A DNA stretch of 64,000 bases from Ashinkailepas kermadecensis (lineage: Eukaryota > Arthropoda > Thecostraca > Neolepadidae), in the NCBI GenBank assembly GCA_034440615.1, contig JAOTOM010002333.1, forward strand, positions 25,001 through 89,000. Reading direction: 5' to 3'. How positions within the stretch are numbered: position 1 is the first letter of the stretch; every line of letters begins with the position of its first letter. A model generated the notes under the pieces. The model was given only the letters and a program-made list of their open reading frames with translations, was not told where the DNA came from and did not search any database. Below are positions 34,464 to 47,657 of the stretch, piece after piece. The position numbers and the translations under genes were made by a program.

Positions 34464-34616
34464 GGAAATACGAATAGTGCGGGAAACAGCTCGAGCCCCA
34501 TACGGCACCCACCGGCACCCTTTTCGACAGACTGATTGGCCGTCGCTGACTGGGATCCGTGACGGGCACAGCCGGGCTGGTAACGAAGTTGAGCTGTGCA
34601 CCGGGGTGACATCAAG

Positions 34617-35570
34617 AATGTCCACAGCTCGCAGTGTCCACAAATTCATAATGTCCACAGCTCATAGTGTCCACAGGTCACAATGTCCACATGTTCATAA
34701 CTTCCACAAATCACAATGTCCATAGCTCATAATGTCCACAGGTCATAATGTCCACAGCTCGCAATGTCCACAGGTCATAACGTCCACAGCTCACAGTGTC
34801 CACAGCTCGTAAGTACCACAAGCTCACAACGTCCACAAGTTCACAATGTCCACGAATTCATAATATCAACGCGTTTGTAATGTCCACAGGTCATAGTGTC
34901 CACAGCTCATAATGTCCACCGGTTCATAATGTCCACGAGCTCATAACGTCCGCACGCTCATTGCGTTCACAGTTCATAATGTCCACAGCTCATAATGTCC
35001 ACAGTGCATATTGTCCACAGCTTATAATATCCACAGCTCACAACTTCCACAGCTCGTAATGCCCACAGTTCGTAATGTCCACAGGTCGCAATACCCACAA
35101 GTTCATAACGTCCACAGTTCATAATGTCCACAGGTCACAGTGTCCACACCGTGTCCGCGAAAATATGCTCCGTGAAATAATTTTCGACCTTGTCGTACTG
35201 GCGTGGCAAACCGGCAAATTTAGAGACCTCTAGTTCAACTCTAGTCAACAGATGGCAGGTCGATGAGTTCGTGCAAAATGCGGCAGGCCGAGGAATTCAT
35301 ACCAGATTGTGTCTTGTGATCCAAATTGGATATTGTTGTACCTTTGGTTTTGAGCCTGACATGTTTAGTCATTATCGATGGATCATAGATCGACCGACTA
35401 TTGTCACTAACTTCTTAAATAAAATGTGATCGAGTGTAGACCCATTGGTAGCTTTCCGATTCTCCTTCATATTGGTGGGGCGATCAAGAAGTCGACCCGC
35501 TAACTTTTTGTTTCTAAACCGAATGGCATGAAATCTAGTTGGCATTATTGACGCCTGGGGACCTGTTCAC
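34617..35570 (+). repeat. Composite repeat family C, copy 1 (satellite core plus conserved arm)
   Basis: A core of degenerate 17-20-bp units (tcataatgtccacagc type) runs from 34617 to about 35151. It is followed by a non-repetitive arm to about 35570. Core and arm both align with the reverse complement of 48060-49021, including 'gtccacaccgt', 'aaatatgct', 'agatggcaggtcgat', 'ttggatattg', 'gagcctgac' and 'gacccgctaactt'. Shared order of core and arm means it spread as one unit. No protein is seen. Confidence 0.8.
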
Positions 35571-35579
35571 GCTGAAAGA

Positions 35580-37045
35580 TTCAAGATAATATCTCTTATG
35601 GAATGTATGTTACGAAATGGTTATTACGAACATCTACGGGAATCCACAAGCGTTTACGGGTAATTACGCATGTGCCAGGACCATTGCCAAAGTCTGCTGC
35701 ACCTTTGAACGTTTGCGGTCCTTTATGTACGTCCACGGGCCCTAACGAACGTCTATACCAATACAACTAAATGTTAGCAAAAAATGAGTGAACAAACACA
35801 GTAAAATGCATAATTAACCAAATGCTTCGTAAACATCTCCACTCCTATAGCTCGGATGTATAGTTTTTCGAAGACAAATATATCAATATCTCTCTTCAAC
35901 GAGTCAAAATACCGACCACGATCACAACCGAAGAATAACAGACACATAGGTAAGCACGCCATACGCGATTACTGCCCACATTTGCCTTTGGAGTGGACAA
36001 AACTAATCTTCCGATGCAGAAATATTGGTGAGCAATATTTTAACAGCGGTTCCTCTTCTGACGCCACAAGCACACAAAATTCACAAAAGTTGAAACACGC
36101 CTTTAGCGCGATAAAATGTATGAAGCCTCCGGAGATCCAATACCACGTTGGTTGGAAATTAAGGTTGGGTTGGCAGTCAGGGAGTTCGAACAGAAAGGCG
36201 AAGGGATAAAATGATAAATGCCTATTTTAGGTAGATTCGGCTAGATTAGAAACGGTTATGCAACATTTACCGGAAAGGTGTGCTAGGATACTTTTGCGGT
36301 GCTGTAAGATCTTCCACAAAATGTTGTCACTCCCCAGACACAAATTACATGTTGAGGTCATCCTGTGCTACTGACCTAGTGTCCCACTGACACTGGAACT
36401 GACATTTAGCGCCGAAAGGCCATCATAGGTCATTGGCCTAAGATCACTCTGAGATCAGCCATTCATATGTTGCACATTAGCAACGTCTTGCAACGATCTC
36501 ATCGTTAACCTAGTTGTATGGGTACCGGCAAAGAACCGGCGCATTTGACTGGTGCCGGCACCGGTATCGAATTTCGGACAATTTCGGTCAACATTTCCTG
36601 GTAGCGGCAAAGTACCAGCATTGTCAGCCCGGCCACCACTCCGATACCGCGGGCACTATTTCGGTACCGGTTGCCGCAACTGTTGTACTAAAATTTTACA
36701 TTACTTTTGTGAATGTGGTTGGCGTTGAGATACGCCAGGTATATAACATTATCATATATTAATTGTATTACAACATTATTATAATATTTCCGGGATATTA
36801 TATACGCCGTCATAGCCGCCGGTGTATACCCAGAGATAGGTATAGGAACATTGGCTAAGGCATAGGCAGGGGGCGCGCTATACCCCCAAACACTTCTCGT
36901 GAAAGCTACATTAACCCCATGGCGGTGCATCTAAGAATCGAACCCAAAGGCCAAGTTGTAAACAGCGAAGCAGGGTTTCTGAGGTTGGATAATTCCCCTG
37001 TCATTGACAGAACTCACGTGTCGGACCCCACCCTCCCGCCTCGCA
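35580..37045. other. Unassigned stretch
   Basis: No gene supported. At 36515-36680 GGTACCGGCA-type motifs recur, like a sub-terminal region of a DNA transposon, but no matching termini were found. Confidence 0.35.
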
Positions 37046-38182
37046 AAGATAATCAAACCCAAACAACATTTAATAATAATCAGAATTAATGTGTTAATTA
37101 ACGACGTTTTCAACTGCAATGGTTATTTAGCGTAGGCATCTCTCACGCCGTGCCCGCGAGGGGATAGGTCCTGCAGTTGGTAGCGGGATTCGAACCCACA
37201 CAATATGGGGCACGGCCGTGAACAAACAACAGTTGATGCATGTGCGCAAACGTGTAGACAACATTCGGTGCTAAATACAGGCTCACAAGCGTTGCTGGCA
37301 CCTGGCCCGGATTTCCCCATGTAATTATATAACCCATTGACCCATCACTCGTGAGAAGCGACACAATTACCGTTTTCTTAAAACTCGACTTTGCGCCTAT
37401 CCCTAACCACATTCCATTCTCGCGTTCCGAGCACGCTGGACACACCCGACGACACTCCGTTGACCTCAGCCTTTTACTGGGGCTGCATATACTACATCTA
37501 GCCTTGCCCGCCACTTGCAGCATTTTGCTGGCTGGAGTAAGTTCATGATGAACCTCATATAGCAAACAAGCCACTCGCCAATGCAAGTCATCGTTTCTCG
37601 CGTGACCGCTAACTTATCCATACCCCCAGATAATCAACCCAACAACATTTAATAATAATCGAATTAATGTGTTATTAACGACGTTTTACTGCAATGGTTA
37701 TTTAGGTAGGCATCTCTCACGCCGTGCCCGCGAGGGGATAGGTCCTGCAGTTGGTGCGGGTTCGAACCCACACATTGGGGCGGCCGTGAACAAAACAACA
37801 GTTGATGCATGTGCGCAAACGTGTAGACAACATTCGGTGCTAAATACAGGCTCACAAGCGTTGCTGGCACCTGGCCCGGTTCCCATGTAATTATATGACC
37901 CATTGACCCATCACTCGAGAAGCGACACAATTACCGTTTTCTTAAAACTCGACTTTGCGCCTATCCCTAACCACATTCCATTCTCGCGTTCGAGCACGCT
38001 GGACACCCGACGACACTCCGTTGACCTCAGCCTTTTACTGGGGCTGCATATACTACATCTAGCCTGCCCGCCATTTGCAGCATTTTGCTGGCTGAAGTAA
38101 GTTCATGATGAACCTCATATAGCAAACAAGCCACTCGCCAATGCAAGTCATCGTTTCTCGCGTGACCGCTAACTTATCCATA
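37046..38182. repeat. Tandem duplication, 582 bp and 555 bp copies
   Basis: Copy 1 is 37046-37627 and copy 2 is 37628-38182. They are the same sequence except for about a dozen one- to four-base deletions in copy 2 (for example ttggtagcgggattcg versus ttggtgcgggttcg), one inserted base and very few substitutions. Each copy contains, on the minus strand, a perfect tRNA-type box B (gggttcgaatcccgc in copy 1). No box A is visible upstream, so this is at most a SINE remnant. Confidence 0.9.
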
Positions 38183-38542
38183 AGTTAGTTTTGTGTTGGC
38201 TCGCCGACGTCCTACCAGTCAACGGACCGCCGGTGGAAGTCTTCAGCTAAAGCTCAAAATCATCTCATCTAGCATAAACGCCAACTCAGTATTCCACGCC
38301 ATCTAATCAGGTCGTTTGGTTGAACAAATGCATGAACATTGAACAAATGAAGAGCTTGAACCATCAGAACAAATTACGTCGGCCGTTGTGTGGTGGATAA
38401 AAAACGTTGGTAATCCGTATTGGTATTGGTCATAACCACGTCCCAGAGATTACGGGTGACAGATCAGGATAGAAAGGGGAGACAACTCGGGTCTGAAGGG
38501 GAAAGGGACAAACCGACATAGCCTGGTTTTTAAACTGAAAAT

Positions 38543-38783
<241 letters not shown>

Positions 38784-38784
38784 T

Positions 38785-40193
38785 GCCTGAAGATCTGCGC
38801 ACTCTGTCTTGATTTTTTTCATTCAGGTGCCTTGCAGTGTCAGAGCTGATGATGATGACACTTTCAACCCCTCGCAAATTTGTGTTTGGCGAATGTCCGT
38901 GATCTGCAATCGTTATCTGGTTGATAAGCCAGCAGCAAAAGAGCAGTGCCCGCGCCGAGCGCCATATAATGGATGCTGTCCGTCAGAATGTATGGGAACC
39001 CCTCTTGGAAACAGGACTGGGGAGTCGTAGTCGGAGTTGGAGTCGTGTCGAAGCCATGCTACCCAGACTCAAGATGATTACAATGAAGGAAACAGAGACC
39101 AAAGCCTCCGTGGTGCAGTGTTATGATATTTTTTAGTTGGTTGTATGTTGACAGCTAATGCCCAATGTTGGCATCTACCTCTCCCCCAGCCGTGCGAGGG
39201 TTAAGACAGAAAGACATTAAGATCAGTGCAACAATGAGCCACAGGAGTCATATGTGGCGGAACAGCAGGGGCACGTGGATACCGTGCCCCATCTTAAAAC
39301 TGAGAGGGGGTACCAATATTAAAATGTCCCCCTTAAATTTGAAAATACAGTCTCAAGATGTCACATTCGCTCATAATAAATATCCAAATTGGCTCGCCTT
39401 CGGCGCGCCAAATTGTAAAATATCTCTCATATTTTGCGGCATGACAGGCAGGCCACAATTGGAGTCAATGGAGTTCCAAACAGTTGTTTGTTTCGTATCG
39501 CGCTACCCAGTTGATCTTAAGGCAAGGCCTACATAATATGCTTTGAAGGAAGCGGGCCAATCTTTTATGAAGGGGTTCTTCATGATTGTTGCGAGTAAGA
39601 CCACAAAGCGAGGAAGCCTTACTTGAAATATGGCAAATTTAAACTTGAGCTACCCGGTCCAGCCCAGCCCGATCGCAAAGCTGATTGCAAGGGTATATAT
39701 TTTTACTACTTTACCGCTACTATCCGGTGCTGAAAAACTTCAAAAGAAATGAATGTTCGCCGTATAAGTCCGAAGCAAACTTCTCATTCACTTCAATTGA
39801 GCGGAGTTGACTTAGACTCTGAATCACAAGAAGTGGAGTCTATTCCGATTCCATTCCACCTAAGGGCAACTTTTACAAGTTTGGTGGACTCCATGCCTAA
39901 CTCCGGCTGCCCAAAAATGGTCAGATTAGACTCCGACTCCGAATCCTGAAAATTATGCCATATTCCGGGTTCGACTCCAGCCATAAATATACGCACGAAG
40001 TGAAGTGCTATGGTTATGCAGTGGGCACATTCCATTTCTTCGCACGTCAGAAATTCCATAAATGTATTATTAATTGCAGTGAAAGCTGAAAGCATATTTC
40101 ACATAATAAAGGCATCATTCACCTTTAAGCACTTGCTAACCATTTAGAGGACTGATTGCAGCAGGAAGGAATAATAAAGATAAAGCAATCTCA
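38785..40193. other. Transposon-like DNA with GGAGTCGG motifs
   Basis: No gene. 'ggagtcgtagtcggagttgg' at 39020-39046 and gactccgactccgaatcc at 39931-39948 resemble sub-terminal repeats of hAT elements. Similar motifs recur inverted at 41940-41965. Confidence 0.35.
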
Positions 40194-41567
40194 TAGTGTG
40201 CACAGAATAAAACATGACCTTCAATACACCAGGAGGTACTGAGTTTGAATGCAAGAACAATGACACAGGTTATATTATAGTACTCAACGTTTCGGACAGT
40301 TGCCAGCGTCAGGAGTGATGCTCTAAAAAAATGGATAACGGCAAAACCCGTGACAAAATACACGTGAAGTACAGAAAAGTATCCTCAGTGCTGCAGACAC
40401 TCACAAAAACTCACAACGAACCACAAATAGGGAAGTATTATCCACCGGCACACCATTAAGTCAAAGCAGATAACCTACTCTAAATCGTACTGGAAAAAGC
40501 TGGAACCGGAAACAAAGCCAGGCGTTCAGTATTAAATCCTCTCTGAGGGAGAGTGAGTCAAATCTATTTTAAAGCCCATATTTCCTCAGGGTACCTATGC
40601 AATCAGATAACCTACTCGTAAATGAGCCGGAAACATTGCTGGGTGTCTAGTACTAAATTATCGCTGAGAAAGTATGAGCCGGAAATATATTTAGGCCAAT
40701 ATTTCCTCATGCCACCTTAACAATCAGATAACCTGGTACTAATCCCTCAGAGAGGATTTAGTACTAAACGCATGGCTTTGTTTCCGGTTACAGCTTGTTT
40801 ACAGTGTGATTTAGAGTAGGTTATCTGTTTTGATTTAGAGGTGTGCCGGTGGATAATGTTTTACTATTTGTGGTTCGTTGTGAGTTTTTGTGATTGTCTG
40901 TAGCACTGAGGAGGCTTTTCTATATTCCACGTGTATGTTGTCACGGGTTTTGCCGTTAATTTAATTTTTTTAAACATCACTCCTGACCAAGGTTATATAA
41001 ACAAGATAGAATATTCCGCTCCAAAAAGGGGTGCGAGACATTAGTGCCCAAAAAAGCACTGGGTGACATCATCCGGCTTGCATATGTACTGACTATCCGA
41101 GGTTGCGATTCAGCATTGTCTGTGGTTGCCATTATGGAGCATTGTTATGGTAATAGGTGAAGTCCTAAATAAAATAGATAAAGTCCCAGCAGACGTTCGG
41201 AATGCAAATACAAAAAGAAAGGAATGCGTTGATATCGCCGGATGTTGCGCAATTTGCGAGACGTTTAACTGTAATAATCACATCCGCCACCACTCCGCAC
41301 TATCATGTCAGCTAGGCTGCGAGTTAGTTTACATCGTTGAGATCGGTTGCTATAGTTATACACACTGTACGCCGTCTGACGTCACAAGTATTGGCCAATG
41401 TGCCCCACTTTTGCTTGTGTTATACAGCCGGAATTCACCCCCCTGCTCCTGACGCTGGCCACTGGCCGAAACGTTGAGTTCTATAATATAACGTGTGTCA
41501 TTGTTCTTGCATTCGAACTCAGTACCTCCTGATATATTGAAGGTCGTGTTTTATTATGTGCACAATA
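40194..41567. repeat. Large palindromic (fold-back) element split by an insertion
   Basis: The left arm (about 40194-40560) is the reverse complement of 40738-40987 plus 41446-41567. Matching blocks include 'gtgacaaaatacacgtg/cacgtgtatgttgtcac', 'cacaacgaaccacaaatag/ctatttgtggttcgttgtg', 'agataacctactctaaatc/gatttagagtaggttatct' and 'cgtttcgg/ccgaaacg'. The centre holds three direct repeats beginning cagataacct. The right arm is interrupted by 40988-41445. No protein is present. Confidence 0.8.
40988..41445. mobile_element. 458-bp insertion in the palindrome with 8-bp target duplication
   Basis: The insert is bounded by ctcctgac on both sides (40980-40987 and 41446-41453), and the palindrome arm is continuous when it is ignored. 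Its ends begin caagg and, on the other strand, caggg. An 8-bp duplication and CA-G ends suggest hAT. No transposase. Confidence 0.65.
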
Positions 41568-42440
41568 TGTCTGAACCCCAGGAACATCTTAGAGACATTC
41601 TTCGCCGTATTAAAACCATCTCGATCATCCAAACTGTTGCGCAGTGCGGATGCGACCGAACTAGGTCTCAAAATTGCGGAATTAACTTGAATTTCATGTT
41701 GGTTAGCAAGCTGTAAAACAACTGACGGAATTAAATTACTATATCAAATAACCAACCCTGACAGTGGCTGACACTTTCCACAGCAGGTCGATGCTCATGT
41801 GCCTTGCATATAGTGCCATGTATTGAAGAGGTATTGCAACGATGTTTTTTATTCGAAAGTTGAAAACCTATAATTATTGTTTAAATCAGGTATTTTGTTC
41901 CCAGTCAAACCCATCAAGACTCTGGCTACGATTGGCGACTCAACTACTCCTACTCCGACTCCAACAATTTTTCAAGTGAGTCGACTTCACCATAAAGCCG
42001 CCAAATTTTGGCTGATTTCTGAGTAAATTCATACTCCGATCGGAATCAAGAACAAGCCTAGTAAAAAATTACATGATGTGCTTTTTTAAATGTACATCGA
42101 AATCACCTGTTGACTTTAACGTCCTAAACAAACTTTGCAGAGATGTTGCGGCGAGTACATGACTGAGGAAATAATGGTACCACTCGATAGCTCGTACTTG
42201 TACTTGCGCCACTTTAAGTATTAGCTCATTAGATCCAATTGGCCCAAACAATGCAATTTTTAGAAAGCTGCGATACTTTTGTTGTCTCTGCTGAAGTGTT
42301 AAAAGAAATGCCGCCGAAAAAATAACGCAACTTTGGACGGAGCTGCATGATTTAAGTGGCCAAATCCAAGAAGAGTAAGCATTTATGATAAGTGTTCTGA
42401 CGTGATATTTTCCGTTTCGGTTCAATTTTTTTCACACAGT

Positions 42441-42620
42441 GGCCATGCTCCCTTATCGGCCCGAAAAAGTACGCCTCCCTTGGCTTTCGGCCCGGCTGGT
42501 GATATACTGAACCTGGAACCCAGCTGGCGTCGCTATATCACAACAGGACCGGCGTTCTGTATCCACCAGGCACGCGTGCCGCTCGAAGGCATCAACTTCG
42601 AAGGCCGAAGGCCGGCCCTA
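42441..42620 (+). other. Candidate exon, unrecognised
   Basis: After a pyrimidine tract and acceptor (ttttttcacacag, ending at 42440) a GC-richer open frame gives FGPAGDILNLEPSWRRYITT and HQARVPLEGINFEG. I do not recognise it and no convincing donor follows. It might belong with the block at 45076-45215, or be part of an unknown mobile element. Confidence 0.2.
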
Positions 42621-42954
42621 AAGTACATTATATATGGTCTTGAAATATTTATACATTGCTGAAAACGGAAAATTGGGTTCCCGACCATTTCCGTACTCCA
42701 CACCTGAAGGTCAGCTCCTTCTCCCGTCCAAAGGTGGGATCTGGATGCACCGTAGTTGGGATGAAGGAATATTTGCGAAAAGAATCTTCAAGTGTGTGGA
42801 CGTCATGGGTGCAGAATGAAGTGGATATGATCTGTATATCACGTTTTGGCGTAGATTAGGTCATATGACCGAACCTCCAATACATTTTGAGAATAAATTG
42901 TCCCCCCCCCCCTCTTAACTGAGGTCGTTCCGCTGCCCCTGGCAGGGGTTCTTC

Positions 42955-44938
42955 TTGGTTGCACTCTGTGGACACAATTAACTAGTTAATGACCAAATTT
43001 GTCAATTAGCTTTCCGGGAATGCTGGAAATGAACCTCTCTAATCCTTTAATGCTTGCCTGAGCTGTTTTTAAAGATGTCCAGGGTACTGCTACTTACAAT
43101 GAAGTTTGATAGCTGATCTCAAATGTTCAACTACCATGAGATTTAAAGCACATGTAGCAGGTAAAATTAAGGATAATCTAACAAAGGTTCCAAACTTTAA
43201 CAGGGCAGACTTTGATAGCATAAGAGTGACTTTAGGTGACATTAGATGGGAAGAAAAATTCTGCAATTTGAATGCCTGCGAAATGTGGGAAAAATTCAAG
43301 TCTTACTTAAGGGAAGCTCAGATGAGACATGTGCCCCAAAAGCAAAGGCACAAAATGCAAGTAGGAAAGCCGGCATCGCTTACACCAGATTTGAAAAGAG
43401 CAATTAAGGCTAAGAAGGATGCATTTAGAATGTTGAAGGAAGCTTCAACTATCATAAATCTAAGGAGGTATCAAAAAGCTAGAGATGCTGTAAAGCAGAA
43501 AACCAGAGCAGAAAAGCGAGCAAAAGAATTGGACTTGGCTAGAAACTGTAATGGAGATAGCAAAAAGTTCTTTAATTTTTACAAGCTGAGTAAAGTTTCT
43601 AGCACAGTGGGTCCACTGCAGGTGAACGACACTATATTGAGTGAGGATGTTGAGATGGTTGGGAAGCTGAGCAAACAGTTTAAATCAGTATTTACAGTGA
43701 CAGATATGATCAATCTGCCAGCCGTAGATCATGGGTCAGTGACAGGGGATAGGATAAGTGATGTTGACTTGATTGATAGTGATGTTGTTCTCAATCATAT
43801 CAGGAAAATAAAGTCAAACAATGCAGCAGGACCTGCTGAAATTTATGCTAGGCTACTGCGTGAAGCTGAAAAGGAACTGGCAATTCCACTTAGTGTAATA
43901 TTTTGTAGATCAGTTTCACAAAATGAAATTCCAGAAGATTGGAAAATGGCAAATGTAGTTCCAATTTTCCAGGAAGGCGAAAGAGGGAAAGTTGAGAACT
44001 ATAGACCCGTAAGTCCCACATCCATAGGCTGTAAGATACTTGAATCAATTATCAAGGATATAATAGTTAGTTTTCTGGAGGGAAACCGATTGATTCAAGA
44101 TTATCAGCATGAGTTTAGAAAAGGTCGATCATGTCTCACAAATATTTTGGACTTCTTTAATTTTGCTACAGACCAGTTTGATCGATGGCATCAGGTTGAT
44201 GTAGCATGTCTTGATTTCAGTAAGGCCTTTGATAAGGTGCCCCATAAACGGTTAATATGCAGTTTCCGGTCCATGGTATTGCAGGTAGCCTTCTAAAATG
44301 GATAGAGTTATGGCTTTCAGACAGGCAGCAGAGAGTGATGCTAAATGGTACAAAGTCATCATGGCAAGACGTCCTAAGTGGAGTCCCCCAGGGGTCAGTA
44401 CTGGGACCACTATCGTTCATTATATTTGTAAATAACATCGAAAGTGGCCTAAGCAGTATGGTTTTGAAATTTGCCGATGATTTGAAGGTCTTTAGGGCAA
44501 TCACAGGGCAAAATGAGGGCCTCACTACAGAGGGACTTGGATGAGCTGGTGAAGTGGTCTGAAAAGTGACAAATGAAATTGAACTATGATAAGTGTAAAA
44601 TCATACATGTAGGTACACAGCATATCAGGGATTCATACTTGATGGGTGGCCAAGTACTAGCTGTGACTCAACAGGAGACGGATTTAGGTGTTATTTTGCG
44701 CACAAAATTGGAAGCATCAGAGCAGACTAAAGAAGCTAGGAAAAGAGCACTAAGAAGGCTTGGGGCAATAAATAGGAACGTATCGTACACAAGTGAAGAA
44801 ATCATCAGGAAGCTTTACTGTGCCTATGTCAGGCCGCATTTGGAATACTGTGTCGAAGCTTGGTCCCCTAGCTATGAAAAAGATTGTTGGCTTTTAGAGA
44901 GAGTGCAAAAGAGGGCTACAAAAATGGTTAGTGGTACA
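42955..44938. mobile_element. CR1-like LINE, 5'-inverted (twin-priming form)
   Basis: From 43106 to 44938 the plus strand carries the end of the endonuclease, the connector and the RT of a CR1-like element. From about 43100 down to 42955 the minus strand carries the ORF2 C-terminus (IVSSSTLDIFKNSSGKH) and stop. Head-to-head joining of an inverted internal segment to the 3' end is what twin priming produces. The sequence between 'RATKMV' and 'IVSS' is absent. Two unrelated fragments side by side is the alternative. Confidence 0.6.
43106..44938 (+). pseudogene. CR1-like ORF2 fragment (connector and reverse transcriptase)
   Basis: The first frame ends at 44296 and includes FKAHVAGKIKDNL, RAIKAKKDAFRML, WKMANVVPIF, NYRPVSPTS and motif A (ACLDFSKAFDKVPHKRL). 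After a frameshift near 44260 come HGIAGSLLKWIELWLSDRQQ, motif B (GVPQGSVLGPLSF) and motif C (LKFADDLKVFRAI). A stop near 44568 precedes MKLNYDKCKIIHVG, TDLGVILRTKL, YCAYVRPHLEYC and LLERVQKRATKMV, where the sequence breaks off. It closely parallels the CR1 copy inside the BEL element at 54.2-57.9 kb. Confidence 0.85.
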
Positions 44939-45075
44939 AGCGCCTTCGGCCCTTGCTCCGCTGCGGTAAGACAAAAAATTTGGCGTTGGTTTCATGTCAA
45001 TCGGTCACATGGTTCGGCGGCTATGCCCATTTTAGTGGAATTCATTTTCCTGCTCCCGAATATTTATATTTACAG

Positions 45076-45215
45076 AATCTGTCCCGCGGAGATGTCACCG
45101 CCGAGAAAGCGCGCGCACCCCATCGTTTTATCGACGGCTGGCGGAACTCGTGGGAACGGGTGGTCAGGCCGGCTCCCAGCTTGAAGCGCAAACTGCCGGC
45201 GAAAAATGTCGTCTG
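45076..45215 (+). other. Candidate 140-nt exon, unrecognised
   Basis: A GC-rich block in AT-rich DNA lies between an acceptor (tatttatatttacag) and a donor (gtctg|gtaagg). Its frame gives APHRFIDGWRNSWERVV and PSLKRKLPAKNVVW. No family comes to mind. A further GC-rich piece at 47920-48000 may be related. Confidence 0.25.
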
Positions 45216-45342
45216 GTAAGGGTTGCGGGCATCAACGATTGCAACCAAATTATTTGCGATGGGGAAAATCCGAAGGAACCGTGGGCATCACAAAACTTGG
45301 GGCTATCTGTGCATGCAACTTTCTCCCCGAAATGTCATCGGG

Positions 45343-47504
45343 CAGTGGTGTGGGGACCAGACTTGTGCTCGATTCGAGTTGAATCGAGAATCGACTCATG
45401 AATCAATCGTTTTTGGATGAGTCGTGAGTTGAATCGATTCTTTTCCCAAAAACATCTTGAGTCGCGAGTTGAATCACATCTTTCTTTTTTTAAATGAGTT
45501 GAATCACGAGTCAATCATTTGAATCGCAATGAGTCATTTGAGTCTTGTGACTCAAATGCAAGTTATGAACAAATGATATAAAGCATGTATCTTTGTAAAT
45601 AGTATGCCATGACACAAGGTAGGGAGTAAAAACACAGTATAATTATTAATGCTTAGCATTACAATTGTCAACTTATCAGCAGCCAGTGAGTAAAAATGAG
45701 GTGTACTTAAGTTATTTACCAAAAACGGATAACAATAACTACAAAAAAAGTATCAATGCTAAGCTTGGTATTCACAATCAGTATCATGCATGAGTCAATT
45801 CTAGTGCCAGAAACACAACACAGAAATGGGATGTGATTGTGAAAAATTATAGGGAACTGAAACGACGATGCACTTTTTTTGGAACAGGCATTTGCACTGA
45901 ATAAATTGCGTCGGTTGTGTGACAAATAACAAACCCAAGTTACCTTTACAAGAAGATAGATCAAAATTTTCCTTCAAGCCCGCATGACCGTCATTCGAAG
46001 TAAAAAAAAAAAAATATGGTAGAATTTTGGTTGCAGAACTTTTCTCAAATCATACGCAATGGTCACTTTAATTTGCTTCCTAGCAAATATATTTGTATTC
46101 CGCTCACCAGGTAGTTATAATCTTTTCCCATTTTTTCCAGTGAGCATTTGTTCTCACACATTTTATTCTCATGCATAGACAAGGTCGGATTTGTGCATTG
46201 TAATCCGGCATTTGGAGAGAAATATTTTGTAGTTATCCAGTATGGAGAATATTTTTATTAAAACCTTATGCATGGTAACTCAACTTGCACCCATTTCAGT
46301 GAATTTGAGCACTTTTCCTTGATCACAGCAGTTCGTTGTCAAAAGTTAATAACTTAGGAACTTCAACTTCCAGATTAAAAAACAACAAATAATTTTCTGG
46401 AAAGGATAATGTTTAGGATCCCCAAAATCTAGGATCAGCCTATTTTTCCAAACATTTACCTACCTACCTACATTGACATACAGCAGTTGTTGAAAACAGT
46501 TTTTCCAGGCCAGCTAGACCCAGGGCATGATGCATTCTTCCTTGGTGAATCTTGCATGGATTGTTGATGATGCATGCATAATTGAACATTTATGTACAAC
46601 ACCATTGTGATCTAGGAATGCCCTCCTGAAACTTGCAACTCAACTGAAACTCTCCTGCCCATGGGGAGAAGAAGCTATGGAGCACTTAGCGCCCCCTTGA
46701 CTGTCCTTTCTTCCGCTCTTGAACGAGGGTGACAACTTGAACATGTAAAATTGATGGTAGAGGGAGCCTACCAATATCAGGAACAAGCCCTTTATTTTGG
46801 AGGCACTTGATGGTGAGCCTGCCGGAAATGGCACATTGTTGGGCAGAACGATTATTACGGGGTCATTTAGGATACCCTTTGATGAAGCTAAAGAATAGGT
46901 CTTTCAATTAGAATACGTCAAAGTACCCTATATTGCCATAAAATATGCAAGATAGCGTAGAGAAAGTCGGTAAAATTGGGTGTAAACCAATGGTGAAGGG
47001 AAACCTTCAAGCCTGCTACCAAACAAACTTCGTGGGGGCAACAGACCAACGCAATCATATTCTGTGCAGATACCTATTGCAGTGCAGAACCTGGGTGCCA
47101 TGTTGCAGTTAGGTGATGTGTGTCAGGTATATGATTCAGGTTGTGTGTGCATCATGCTGATGTGGATTGAGATATTATGCACTCATTGCTTTGCATATGC
47201 ATTGACAACCATTCATCTCGTTAATCTGTTTGAGTCAATTACTTTACGCACATGCACGTTCATGTATATGTATATTTATCCTATATATCAACCATTACAG
47301 TGCATGACGAATGATAAATAATGTGAGGTGAAAACAAAGTCATAGCAAAAATAATATATCCAACAGATGTTTTGATGTTGGAGCATCTTCGTTAGTGTGA
47401 ATAAATACTGATTCCCTTCTTTAATTAGGCAGATGAAGATGAGCTGACATCAAACAGTCTGTCAAATAAATTTTTTTTGCTATAACTTTGTTTTCACCTC
47501 ACAT

Positions 47505-47586
<82 letters not shown>

Positions 47587-47600
47587 TATATTTATATATA

Positions 47601-47657
<57 letters not shown>

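Noticed and set aside
36515..36680. hAT end from GGTACCGGCA motifs
   Set aside because: No terminal inverted repeat or target duplication could be paired.
37140..37215. tRNA gene on the minus strand
   Set aside because: Only a T-arm/box B is present, with no D-arm or acceptor pairing. It lies in a duplicated segment.
39266..42941. hAT element with CAGGGGCA ends
   Set aside because: The 8-bp flanks (cggaacag and gcaggggt) do not match, and the end similarity is only eight bases.
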